A stretch of 12,347 nucleotides of DNA, from the NCBI GenBank assembly GCA_038230695.1, contig JBBRMT010000140.1, forward strand, positions 1 to 12,347, written 5' to 3'. This stretch comes from QHBQ01 sp038230695 (lineage in GTDB: Bacteria > Chloroflexota > Chloroflexia > QHBQ01). The translations under genes were made by a program, and so were the position numbers. This document shows, piece by piece, positions 1-6,961 of this stretch; positions within the stretch are counted from its first letter, which is position 1, and the number at the start of each line of letters is the position of its first letter. A model generated the notes under the pieces. The model did not search any database. It had not been told where the DNA came from and worked only from the letters and a program-made list of their open reading frames with translations.

Positions 1-126
1 AAAGCAGTAAATCGTAGGGGCGGGTGGTGGCCCGCCCTGGTGCAGCGCCATCAATGCTGATGTTACCGCACCACCTACCAGATTTGGTATTACACTGCTT
101 TTGAAAATTACAACCACGGCTACAAT
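1..126. repeat. Structured non-coding segment, possible MITE-like element
   Basis: No gene is visible here. An 8-base inverted repeat, AAAGCAGT at 1-8 and ACTGCTTT at 94-101, encloses two nested hairpins: GGGCGGG (18-24) with CCCGCCC (31-37), and GGTGC (39-43) with GCACC (68-72). A short structured segment bounded by inverted repeats looks like a miniature inverted-repeat element. No flanking target duplication can be checked because the left end coincides with the window edge. It could equally be an ordinary intergenic repeat downstream of the copper operon. Confidence 0.3.
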
Positions 127-171
127 AGCAGAATGGCAGAGGCTTGGTCTATAAGCCTCTGCCATTCTGCT
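127..171 (-). terminator. Perfect 19-bp stem hairpin after copZ, probable operon terminator
   Basis: The arms at 127-145 and 153-171 are perfectly complementary over 19 bp, with a 7-base loop (146-152). The hairpin begins 15 bases beyond the stop codon of copZ, so it is placed to end the csoR-copA-copB-copZ transcript. On the minus strand the stem is followed by ATTGTAGCC, not a run of T. Intrinsic termination is therefore not assured, and it may instead be a 3' stability hairpin or a bidirectional terminator. Confidence 0.6.
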
Positions 172-185
172 GTATAACACCCTGG

Positions 186-395
186 TTAGGCGGCTACCGG
201 ATAGCCAGCCTCATCGAGCGCGGCGCGGATTTGTTGCTCATCCAGTTTGGATTGGTCGTAGCGCACGTCAACCTTCTTATCCTCCAGGTGAACCTGCACA
301 TCTTCTACCCCCGGCAATGCCTTCATCGCGTTGGTGACGGTCATTACGCAGTGGTCACAACTTACGTCTGGTACGTTCAGCTTTACATCGGTCAT
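186..395 (-). CDS. copZ: Copper chaperone, CopZ-like HMA-domain protein
   Basis: This 69-residue protein is a single heavy-metal-associated (HMA) domain, the usual size for CopZ. The metal site is Cys13-Asp-His-Cys16, following a beta strand in the standard position. The end GYPV matches the family's usual C-terminal GY motif. The family carries Cu(I) in the cytosol and hands it to P-type ATPases or to the copper sensor. The start is supported by AAAAGGAG nine bases upstream of the ATG. Only 26 bases separate it from the stop of the P-type ATPase gene before it, so the two are almost certainly co-transcribed. Mercury-type HMA proteins look similar, but the copper neighbours (CsoR, CopA) favour copper. 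Confidence 0.9.
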   Translation of the reverse strand: MTDVKLNVPDVSCDHCVMTVTNAMKALPGVEDVQVHLEDKKVDVRYDQSKLDEQQIRAALDEAGYPVAA

Positions 396-421
396 TTTAC
401 ACAGCTCCTTTTGTTTTGTGA

Positions 422-2761
422 TTAAGTGGTGGGTACGGGATTACTCAGCTTGCCCTCGACGGAGCGTAGCAGCACCGCGTTGGTGGCGACGATGATGCTA
501 CTCACCGACATGAGCAGGGCAGCGATTTCGGGGCGGATCTGCCAGCCCAGGCTGGAGTAGAATAGCCCGGCGGCAACTGGGATTGCCAGCAGGTTGTAGA
601 TGCTGGCCCAGAACAGGTTTTGCTTCATCTTGGTCACGGTAGCCTGCGACAGGATGAGGGCGCGGATGATGTCGAGCGGGTCGCTCTTCATCAGCACAAT
701 GTTGGCGGTTTCGATTGCCACATCGGTGCCTGCGCCGATGGCGATGCCGATGTTGGCGGTTGCCAGCGCGGGCGCGTCGTTCACCCCATCGCCCACCATT
801 GCTACCTTCTTACCCTCGGCCTGAAGCTCCTTTACGTACCTGGCCTTATCGGCAGGCAACACCTCGGCGTAGAACCGTTCGATGCCCAGTTCGCGGGCAA
901 CCGCAGCAGCCACGCGAGGGTTGTCGCCCGTGATCATTACCGGCTCGATGCCCCGTGCTTTGAGCGCCGCGATAGTCTGCTTCGCACTAGGCTTGATGGT
1001 GTCAGCCACTGCCACCAGGCCCGCCAGCTTGCCGTCAATGGCAACGAACATGGGGGTGCGCCCCTGCTCCGAGAGTTGATTTGACTGTTGTTCGAGTGGG
1101 CCAGGGATGGCGATGTTCTGTTCGGCGAACAACCGCTGGTTGCCCGCCATTATCCGCTTGCCCTCGACGGTGGCAGTCAGACCGCGCCCCGACAGCGCGG
1201 CAAACTCGCTGCTGCTGCTGACGGCCAACCCTTGCGCCTTCGCGCCCTGGACGATTGCTTGACCAAGTGGGTGTTCGCTGCCCGCCTCGGCGCTGGCAAT
1301 CAGGCGCAGCAGGGTCTGCTTGTCTATGCCTGCGCCCTCGGCCACAATGGTGTCGGTAAGTTCAGGCTTACCCTCGGTCAGCGTGCCGGTCTTGTCCAGC
1401 ACAATCGCCTTAATGCTGGATACCCCTTCCAGAGTGGCGGCATCCTTGATCAGCACGTTGTGCTTTGCCCCCAGCCCCACCCCAACTGCCACTGCGGTCG
1501 GGGTAGCCAGACCTAGCGCATCGGGGCAGGCGATCACTACTGCAGATATGGCGAAGGTGAGGGCGAAAATTGTGGGGAAGCCGAAGACGAACTTCCAGGT
1601 GATGAAGGTAATCAACCCGCTGCCCACTGCAACGATGACCAACACGGTGGCGGCACGGTCGGCCAGACGTTGACCGGGAGCCTTGGAGTTCTGCGCGGTA
1701 CGCACCATATTCGCAATCTGGCCCAGGGTGGTATCCGCCCCCACTTTGGTTGCTCGCATCACTACGCTGCCAGTCTGGTTGAGCGAACCGCCAATCATGT
1801 TGTCACCTACCTGCTTACTAACCGGCAGGCTCTCGCCAGTGACCAGCGCCTCGTTGACCGAGGTTTCGCCTTCGGTCACTACCCCATCCACCGCCACCTT
1901 GTCGCCAGGGCGGAGGCGAATCAGGTCGCCCACAATCACATCGGCGGTTGGCACTTCCACCTCCTGCCCGTTCCTGATTACCGTTGCCTGCGGTGGCACC
2001 AGATCGAACAGGGCGCGGAGGCTGTCGGTAGTACCCTTGCGCGAACGCATCTCCATCCAGTGGCCGAACAGTACGAACGTGACCAGCATCGCCGCTGCAT
2101 CATAGAAGGTATCGCTGCCGCCGCTAAAGGTAAGATAGGCGCTGAACAGATAGGCGGTCAGCACGCCGGTGGCAATCAGCACACTCATATCCAGGTTGCG
2201 ATTGCGCAGCGCGGTAAATGCGCCGCCCACGAAAATCCAGCCCGCCCAGAACACCACCGGCGTAGCCAGGATGAAGAGCAGCCAGTTGACCGGGATGGGG
2301 CTGGGCAGGCTGATATGCAGCAAGCTCTGGCCCAGCGACGAGTATAGGATGATGGGGATGGTGAAGATGAGGGCGAAGAAGAAACGGTTGCGGATATCCT
2401 CCTCCATCGCCTTCGCCATAGAGGGGTCGGACATATCATGGCTCATGCCGCCTTGCTTCTTTTTGGCATGATCCATACCTGCCATTCCCGTTTGGCCCAT
2501 CGCGGCGTGATCCATTGTCGCCACTTCGCGGTTAGTCGTGGTGGCTTCCACCTGTGAGTAACTCTGCATCGCGTCGTGGGCGGCAGGGCTGGTGACATGA
2601 GTGTCCTGCTGCAAGGCTTCGCGGCCAATCTCAGCCCGCGCATCGGGGTCAACAGTTATTGAGTGACTAGGCTGATGTCCGTTTTGCGATGGGTCGGCCA
2701 CTGTGGGGCGCGGCGGATCGGTTACCAGGTTCGGTGTGTTGCTGTTATTGCCATTTTGCAT
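422..2761 (-). CDS. copB: Heavy-metal P1B-type ATPase, CopB-like, with a CPD membrane motif
   Basis: This 779-residue inner-membrane P-type ATPase pumps metal ions at the cost of ATP. All catalytic motifs are present: TGES at 308-311, phosphorylated Asp in DKTGT at 456-460, SEHP at 495-498 and GDGVND at 657-662. It has no HMA domain. Instead, residues 83-120 are rich in Met and His (MDHAAMG, MDHAKKK, MSHDMSD), as in CopB-type pumps. Helix 7 has YNLLAIP and helix 8 MSVSS...NA, close to copper pumps. The membrane motif is Cys412-Pro-Asp414, not the CPC of CopA or the CPH of classical CopB, so the transported ion is uncertain (copper most likely, given the neighbours). The gene lies 77 bases after copA and 26 before copZ. 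The ribosome-binding site is weak (GGGG). The first ~80 residues are low in complexity, so a later start is possible. The symbol denotes likeness only. Confidence 0.88.
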   Translation of the reverse strand: MQNGNNSNTPNLVTDPPRPTVADPSQNGHQPSHSITVDPDARAEIGREALQQDTHVTSPAAHDAMQSYSQVEATTTNREVATMDHAAMGQTGMAGMDHAKKKQGGMSHDMSDPSMAKAMEEDIRNRFFFALIFTIPIILYSSLGQSLLHISLPSPIPVNWLLFILATPVVFWAGWIFVGGAFTALRNRNLDMSVLIATGVLTAYLFSAYLTFSGGSDTFYDAAAMLVTFVLFGHWMEMRSRKGTTDSLRALFDLVPPQATVIRNGQEVEVPTADVIVGDLIRLRPGDKVAVDGVVTEGETSVNEALVTGESLPVSKQVGDNMIGGSLNQTGSVVMRATKVGADTTLGQIANMVRTAQNSKAPGQRLADRAATVLVIVAVGSGLITFITWKFVFGFPTIFALTFAISAVVIACPDALGLATPTAVAVGVGLGAKHNVLIKDAATLEGVSSIKAIVLDKTGTLTEGKPELTDTIVAEGAGIDKQTLLRLIASAEAGSEHPLGQAIVQGAKAQGLAVSSSSEFAALSGRGLTATVEGKRIMAGNQRLFAEQNIAIPGPLEQQSNQLSEQGRTPMFVAIDGKLAGLVAVADTIKPSAKQTIAALKARGIEPVMITGDNPRVAAAVARELGIERFYAEVLPADKARYVKELQAEGKKVAMVGDGVNDAPALATANIGIAIGAGTDVAIETANIVLMKSDPLDIIRALILSQATVTKMKQNLFWASIYNLLAIPVAAGLFYSSLGWQIRPEIAALLMSVSSIIVATNAVLLRSVEGKLSNPVPTT

Positions 2762-2800
2762 AACTGCTACCCCAATTCTGTACTATCGTACCTGCACTAC

Positions 2801-2825
2801 CAGGGCGGGCTACCTGCCCACCCTG
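2801..2825. repeat. GGGCGGGC/GCCCACCC hairpin between the two ATPase genes
   Basis: Arms 2801-2810 (CAGGGCGGGC) and 2816-2825 (GCCCACCCTG) pair over nine positions with one C/A mismatch around a 5-base loop. It fills much of the 77-base gap after the copA stop. It resembles the hairpins at 18-37 and 5494-5513, suggesting a dispersed intergenic repeat or an mRNA-processing or stabilising structure. There is no T run after it, so it is not a clear terminator. Confidence 0.5.
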
Positions 2826-2838
2826 TATTGGGCCTGGT

Positions 2839-5439
2839 TCAGGCCACTGCCGCAGCCAGAGGTTCAGGTTGTGGGTCGTTGGCAATTTTGGCCGAGCGCA
2901 GCCGCAACGAGTTGCCGACCACGAACACGGAACTGAAGGCCATCGCGCCTGCGGCAATCATGGGGTTGAGCAGCCCGGCCACCGCGAGAGGGATGCCGAT
3001 GACATTGTATATGAAAGCCCAGAACAGGTTGCCCTTGATGATGCGTACTGTGGCGCGGCTGAGAGCAATCGCAATCGCCACCTTGGACAGGTCGCCACCC
3101 ACCAGGGTGATGTCGGAAGCGGCAATCGCCACATCGGTGCCGGTGCCGATAGCTACACCCAGGTCGGCGGTTGCCAGGGCGGGCGCATCGTTGATGCCGT
3201 CGCCTACCATCGCTACCTTCTCGCCTGCATCCTGTAGGCGCTTGATCTCGACGGCCTTCTGGTCAGGGCGCACTTCGGCGATGGCGGTATCAATGCCCGC
3301 CTGACTGGCGATGGTGTTGGCAGTAGCCTGATTGTCGCCGGTGAGCATTACTACCTTGAGGCCGATGCGCTTCAGCCCGACCACTGCCTGCGCCGCGTTT
3401 GACTTGAGCGTGTCGGCAACCGCGATTGCGGCAGCTAGCTTGCCATCAACCGCCAGCAGAATAACCGTCTTACCCTGTTGTTCCCAGGCAAGGATGTTGG
3501 CGGCGCTGCTATCCACCCCCTGCTCCACCATCAGGCGCGGAGCGCCCAGTAGCACGGCGTGACCATCCACCTGCGCCTGCACCCCCATACCGGGCAGGGC
3601 GCTGAAGTCGCCTGCCTTGAGGCCACTATCCGCAGCGTAAGCAGTTGCGCCTTCCATCACCGCACGAGCGATGGGATGTTCGGAGTTGCGCTCGATTGCC
3701 GCAGCATAGGCCAGCGCGTCTGCCTCGCTGAACCCGTTGTAGGTGGCAAGGTCGGTCAGCTTGGGCTTGCCCTCGGTTAGCGTGCCGGTCTTGTCCAGCA
3801 CGATGGTGGTCAGGTTGCGAGCCTGCTCCAGACTGCGCCCACCTTTGACCAGAATGCCCGCGCTTGCGCCGCGCCCTACTCCTACCATGATGGCGGTTGG
3901 GGTTGCCAGCCCCATCGCGCATGGGCAGGCGATAACCAGCACCGCAACCATGTTGATTAGCGCGTGAGATACGTCGCCGCTAAATACTAGCCAGCCGATG
4001 AAGGTGAGCGCGGCGATACCCAGCACGATGGGAACGAACACGCTAGCCACGCGATCCGCCAGGTCTTGCAGCGGAGCTTTCGACCCCTGCGCCTCTTCGA
4101 CCAGCCGCACGATCTGGGCCAGCAGAGTGCGCCTACCGACCGCGGTGGCCCGTATATACAGCACGCCCTCCTGATTGATGGTTGCGCCGTATACCTTGTC
4201 GCCCGGCTGCTTGTCCACCGGCAGGCTCTCGCCGGTAATCATCGCCTCGTTTACCGCAGATTTGCCCTCAGCAACTACGCCATCGGTTGGCACCTTCTCG
4301 CCAGGGCGGACAATCATGGTGTCGCCGGGCAATACCTCGCCCAGCGGGATCTCCTGCTCCACGCTGCGGCGCAGCACTCGCGCCGTTTTCGCCTGCATCC
4401 CCGCCAGCTTCTTCACTGCATCAGCGGTGTGGTGCCGTGCGCTCGATTCCAGGTAGCGGCCCAGCAGAATGAGGGTGACAATCACCGCTGTGCTGTCGTA
4501 ATATACAGGTGCGCTGCTCATGCCGCTGTGAGGGATGAAGAAGGTATTGTAGACGCTGTAGAGGAAGGCGGCGGTGGTGCCGAGACTGACCAGCACATCC
4601 ATATTGGCGTTGCCGTGCATGAGGTTCTTGACCGCGCCTCGATGGAAGCGCCAGCCGGAGTAGGCCCATACTGGTATGGTGAGGGCGAGCAGGATGTAAT
4701 CAACATTCTGACTGAAGAAGGGGATATTGACCCCCATCAGGAACATACTGATGAAAGCCACTGGCACGGTGAGGATGGCGGCGATGATCAGGTCATTCCT
4801 CAGTTTGTGCTGTTCGCGTTCCAGCGCCACCTCCTGGACATTGGTCTGGTCGCCGCGCTCGCCCTCAGCAGAGAGCGGGGTAGCGGTGTAGCCTGCGCCC
4901 TCCACGGCACGGGCAAGGTCATCGGGGCTGGCGGTTAGGGGATTGTATGTAACGGTGGCCCGCTCGGTAGCAAGGTTGACGCTAGCAGTCTCCACCCCGG
5001 CGCTCTTCAAGAGCGCCCGCTCGACGTGGCGCACGCAACTGGCGCAGGTCATCCCCCCGATAGCCATCTCGATCTGCTGCGGGGCAGTCTCGGCCTCGTC
5101 TTCCTGTGGCTGTTCCTCGTGCAGCACGGTTGCGCCATAGCCAATGCCGGTGACGGCGCTGACCATCTGCGTGGCGTTTACCTGCGCCGGGTCGTAACTG
5201 ACCTCAGCCTGCTCGGTGGCGAGGTTGACCCCCACCTGGCTAACCCCCGGCAGCTTGCCCAGGCCACGCTCGATGTGGCGCACGCAACTGGCGCAGGTCA
5301 TGCCGGTTACGCCCAGGGTCAGCTTGTAGCTGCCCGGTGCGGCGATGGTTGGGGTTGTCGCTACTGCGCTGCCATCCAACGGTGGCCTGACCCCTAGTTG
5401 AATTGGCGCAAAGCTCTTTTCCTTCGTCTCGGTTGCCAT
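2839..5439 (-). CDS. copA: Cu(I)-exporting P1B-1 ATPase CopA with two HMA domains
   Basis: This 866-residue inner-membrane pump exports Cu(I) from the cytosol. The N-terminus has two HMA domains with GMTCASC sites (Cys49/Cys52 and Cys132/Cys135). Then follow eight predicted membrane helices with TGES at 402-405, the Cu(I) motif Cys505-Pro-Cys507, DKTGT at 549-553, SEHP at 586-589 and GDGIND at 746-751. The copper-specific signatures YN...P (811-817) and M833-AFSS with NSLRL (843-847) are present, so a copper assignment is firm. The reading frame is open to a GTG at 5460. I chose the ATG at 5439 because AAGGAG lies eight bases upstream of it, and that site falls inside the longer version. The gene follows csoR after 150 bases and precedes the second ATPase. 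It is about the family's usual length for two HMA domains (roughly 800-850 residues). Confidence 0.96.
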   Translation of the reverse strand: MATETKEKSFAPIQLGVRPPLDGSAVATTPTIAAPGSYKLTLGVTGMTCASCVRHIERGLGKLPGVSQVGVNLATEQAEVSYDPAQVNATQMVSAVTGIGYGATVLHEEQPQEDEAETAPQQIEMAIGGMTCASCVRHVERALLKSAGVETASVNLATERATVTYNPLTASPDDLARAVEGAGYTATPLSAEGERGDQTNVQEVALEREQHKLRNDLIIAAILTVPVAFISMFLMGVNIPFFSQNVDYILLALTIPVWAYSGWRFHRGAVKNLMHGNANMDVLVSLGTTAAFLYSVYNTFFIPHSGMSSAPVYYDSTAVIVTLILLGRYLESSARHHTADAVKKLAGMQAKTARVLRRSVEQEIPLGEVLPGDTMIVRPGEKVPTDGVVAEGKSAVNEAMITGESLPVDKQPGDKVYGATINQEGVLYIRATAVGRRTLLAQIVRLVEEAQGSKAPLQDLADRVASVFVPIVLGIAALTFIGWLVFSGDVSHALINMVAVLVIACPCAMGLATPTAIMVGVGRGASAGILVKGGRSLEQARNLTTIVLDKTGTLTEGKPKLTDLATYNGFSEADALAYAAAIERNSEHPIARAVMEGATAYAADSGLKAGDFSALPGMGVQAQVDGHAVLLGAPRLMVEQGVDSSAANILAWEQQGKTVILLAVDGKLAAAIAVADTLKSNAAQAVVGLKRIGLKVVMLTGDNQATANTIASQAGIDTAIAEVRPDQKAVEIKRLQDAGEKVAMVGDGINDAPALATADLGVAIGTGTDVAIAASDITLVGGDLSKVAIAIALSRATVRIIKGNLFWAFIYNVIGIPLAVAGLLNPMIAAGAMAFSSVFVVGNSLRLRSAKIANDPQPEPLAAAVA

Positions 5440-5447
5440 AGCTGGCT

Positions 5448-5453
5448 CTCCTT
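5448..5453 (-). promoter_or_regulatory. Ribosome-binding site of copA
   Basis: AAGGAG lies eight bases before the ATG at 5439. It settles the start of copA, because a start at the upstream GTG (5460) would place this site inside the coding sequence and has no comparable site of its own. Confidence 0.75.
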
Positions 5454-5493
5454 GTATCACAATTCTTTCATATTGGCGTTACGCAATTGGGCA

Positions 5494-5513
5494 GGGCGAA
5501 CAACGGTTCGCCC
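5494..5513. repeat. GGGCGAAC/GTTCGCCC hairpin in the csoR-copA gap
   Basis: A perfect 8-bp stem (5494-5501 with 5506-5513) and a 4-base loop lie in the 150-base gap between csoR and copA. No T run follows on either strand, and no CsoR-type site is visible in the gap, so copA is probably read from the csoR promoter. The hairpin may be an intergenic repeat or an attenuating or processing structure that sets the csoR:copA ratio. Confidence 0.5.
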
Positions 5514-5589
5514 CTTCAGAAATGAACTCTCTTGTGTGGCAGATGCTTATGCCATACATAAATCTATGTTTGAATTGCTGTGCGCCAGT

Positions 5590-5880
5590 TCACTTGTTGG
5601 ACATGGCGTACAACTCGACCATTTCTTTAATCACCTGCTCGGCACGGTTCTCGGCGATAGCGGTTGGCACGCAACTCTCTAGGTGACCCTCCAGCAGCAT
5701 CGCCTCCAGCTTCTCGATCGCCTTACGCACCGCATAGGTCTGCTTGAGGATGTCTACGCAATATTGCTCCTGCTCTACCATGCGGCGGACACCGTCCAGA
5801 TGGCCCTCGATATAGTTTAGCCGCTTCAGCGCGTCGGCCTTGTTCTCTGCTAGCAACTTACCCTCCTTCTTCATACCCAT
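5590..5880 (-). CDS. csoR: Copper-sensing repressor CsoR
   Basis: This 96-residue, all-helical protein belongs to the CsoR/RcnR family of metal-sensing repressors, which release DNA on binding Cu(I). The Cu(I) ligands are all present with the family's exact spacing: Cys41, His66 and Cys70 correspond to C36-H61-C65 of the Mycobacterium tuberculosis protein. The second-shell residues Tyr40 and Glu86 correspond to Y35 and E81. This separates it from RcnR/InrS (nickel/cobalt) and from CstR (sulfide). Two ATG codons are possible, at 5880 and 5874. The G-run that could serve as ribosome-binding site ends one base before the first and seven before the second, so the second (94 residues) is well placed. 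The gene is first in the copper operon, with its operator and promoter directly upstream. Confidence 0.94.
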   Translation of the reverse strand: MGMKKEGKLLAENKADALKRLNYIEGHLDGVRRMVEQEQYCVDILKQTYAVRKAIEKLEAMLLEGHLESCVPTAIAENRAEQVIKEMVELYAMSNK

Positions 5881-5897
5881 ACCCCCCCGGTAGGGGT
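5881..5897 (-). promoter_or_regulatory. CsoR-type operator overlapping the csoR translation start region
   Basis: ACCCC (5881-5885) and GGGGT (5893-5897) form an interrupted palindrome. On the minus strand it reads ACCCCTACCGGGGGGGT followed by ATG, very like the TACCC-TAC-GGGGGTATG sites known for CsoR of Bacillus subtilis. It begins about where transcription should start from the promoter at 5906-5935 and ends at the csoR ATG. A bound repressor would therefore block early transcription. The same G-run is the only ribosome-binding candidate. Confidence 0.72.
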
Positions 5898-5905
5898 CTG
5901 ATGCA

Positions 5906-5935
5906 ATTATACCCTATGACATTCTCCGATGTCAA
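5906..5935 (-). promoter_or_regulatory. Near-consensus sigma70 promoter of the copper operon
   Basis: On the minus strand TTGACA (5935-5930) and TATAAT (5911-5906) match both consensus boxes exactly, with an 18-base spacer. The start of transcription should fall near 5899, giving a leader of about 20 bases to csoR. With such a strong promoter, expression would be set mainly by release of CsoR from the adjoining operator. Confidence 0.85.
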
Positions 5936-5998
5936 GTTAGTATGTAGGGAAGCTGAGGAGAAGCCGATTGCTGTGCCTATAGCTAATCAGTATCTCAA

Positions 5999-6027
5999 GG
6001 TTGCCTGCCCAACACGGACAGGCAACC
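5999..6027 (-). terminator. Distal hairpin after the DUF305 gene, probable terminator
   Basis: GGTTGCCTG (5999-6007) pairs perfectly with CAGGCAACC (6019-6027), with a further CC/GG pair inside after one mismatch. It lies about 40 bases beyond the DUF305 stop and before the csoR promoter, so it would separate the two transcripts. The minus strand continues TTGAG, only a short T stretch, so termination strength is uncertain. Confidence 0.5.
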
Positions 6028-6039
6028 AGTGTGAATGCT

Positions 6040-6060
6040 ATTGCCCACCGAGTGGGCGAT
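6040..6060 (-). terminator. Proximal hairpin directly after the DUF305 stop
   Basis: GCCCAC (6043-6048) and GTGGGC (6052-6057) form a stem with a 3-base loop, extendable outward by A-T, T-A and a T/G pair to nine steps. It begins nine bases after the stop codon and is followed by the second hairpin at 5999-6027. Two tandem hairpins suggest a terminator region or a 3' end protected from nucleases. There is no clear T run. Confidence 0.45.
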
Positions 6061-6068
6061 AGCCACGG

Positions 6069-6953
6069 CTACTGGCCCATGCCGCCCATCATCTGCTCCA
6101 TAGGAGCGGCCAGGTTGCGGGTGCTACTTTCGTTGTACCAGCTCTTGAGGTAACCCTCCATCTCGGTGATCTCCGCCGACTGCCCGCTGATGATGCTCTG
6201 AGCCAGGGTCTTGAGTTCCGGGTGCTGGGCGTTCGTGAGCGCATCCTGCGACATATCAATGGCTATCTGGTGGTGTGGGATCATCATCCGCAGGAACATT
6301 CGGTCAGACTGCGTGCCGCTTGTCTGCCCGCCACCCATCATGCTGCCTCCCATGTTGTTCCCATTAGGAGCAGCCGCGCCAGTATTGCCCATCATGCCGC
6401 CACCCATCATGCTGCTGTAGGGAGCAGTCGAGTTGGTATCGGTCAGCGCCCCGCTGCCCATCAACCAGCCACCTAGTGTGCCACCGCTCATCATATCCAT
6501 ACCCATGCCCATGCTGGCGGTGTTCAAAGCGGGCGCGTCGGGATACCACAGCTTGCGCCAGGCCAGCATCTGGTCAATCTGCTGCTGCTGGACTTTGACA
6601 ATACGATTACCCAGGTCGCGTAGCTCAGGATGGGTCGAATTGGTAATCATCGTCTGCACTGATATGATCGCCCCCTCGTGGTGGGCCACCATCTGGTCAA
6701 TGAAGCGCAGGTCGTAGGGCGTGTTGCTGTTGGTCTGGCCCATGAAGGCGCTGGCATTAGATTGGGTGGCGGCCGGTTGCGCCGATTTCGCGCTGCTCCC
6801 ATTCGCGATCGCCCAGCCCGTGAAGAAAGCGGCGACAATCAGCAACGCGGCTACAGCGATGGTGATGTAAAGGTTGCGCCTGGAGGTTAGGTTAAAGCTG
6901 GGTCTGCCGTCTAGCGGCTGACCTTCGGCTCTTGCTACAAGTTGTTCGCTCAT
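6069..6953 (-). CDS. Membrane-anchored protein with two DUF305 modules and Met-rich linker
   Basis: This is a 294-residue protein. A short basic cytosolic N-terminus (Arg25-Arg26) precedes one membrane helix at about 28-50, which acts as an uncleaved anchor; the rest should face outward. Module 1 (81-138) has DxxFIDxMVAHHEGAI with His91-His92. Module 2 (217-273) has FLRMMIPHHQIAI with His227-His228. Both match DUF305, a ferritin-like helical fold found in copper-binding CopM of cyanobacteria and in copper-island proteins. The linker (148-209) and the C-terminus are packed with Met and Gly (MGMGMDMM, SMMGGGMMG, APMEQMMGGMG), typical of extracytoplasmic Cu(I) binding. Its likely role is to bind copper outside the membrane. 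It sits between the csoR operon and the ABC operon. No ribosome-binding site is visible at the usual distance, and the start may be leaderless. Confidence 0.88.
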   Translation of the reverse strand: MSEQLVARAEGQPLDGRPSFNLTSRRNLYITIAVAALLIVAAFFTGWAIANGSSAKSAQPAATQSNASAFMGQTNSNTPYDLRFIDQMVAHHEGAIISVQTMITNSTHPELRDLGNRIVKVQQQQIDQMLAWRKLWYPDAPALNTASMGMGMDMMSGGTLGGWLMGSGALTDTNSTAPYSSMMGGGMMGNTGAAAPNGNNMGGSMMGGGQTSGTQSDRMFLRMMIPHHQIAIDMSQDALTNAQHPELKTLAQSIISGQSAEITEMEGYLKSWYNESSTRNLAAPMEQMMGGMGQ

Positions 6954-6961
6954 GTAATTAC

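Noticed and set aside
620..2347. Several long plus-strand open frames opposite the second P-type ATPase
   Set aside because: They are shadows of the minus-strand ATPase gene, rich in Arg, His and Gln, with no recognisable domain.
4066..4938. Plus-strand open frame of 290 codons inside copA
   Set aside because: It is antisense to a complete, motif-bearing copA. Its translation shows no family pattern and it has no ribosome-binding site. It is a by-product of GC-rich codon use.
5440..5460. GTG start for copA at 5460
   Set aside because: It would put the strong AAGGAG site inside the gene and adds seven residues with no family support.
5440..5589. Separate promoter or CsoR site for copA in the csoR-copA gap
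   Set aside because: No pair of boxes close to consensus and no ACCCC...GGGGT palindrome was found.
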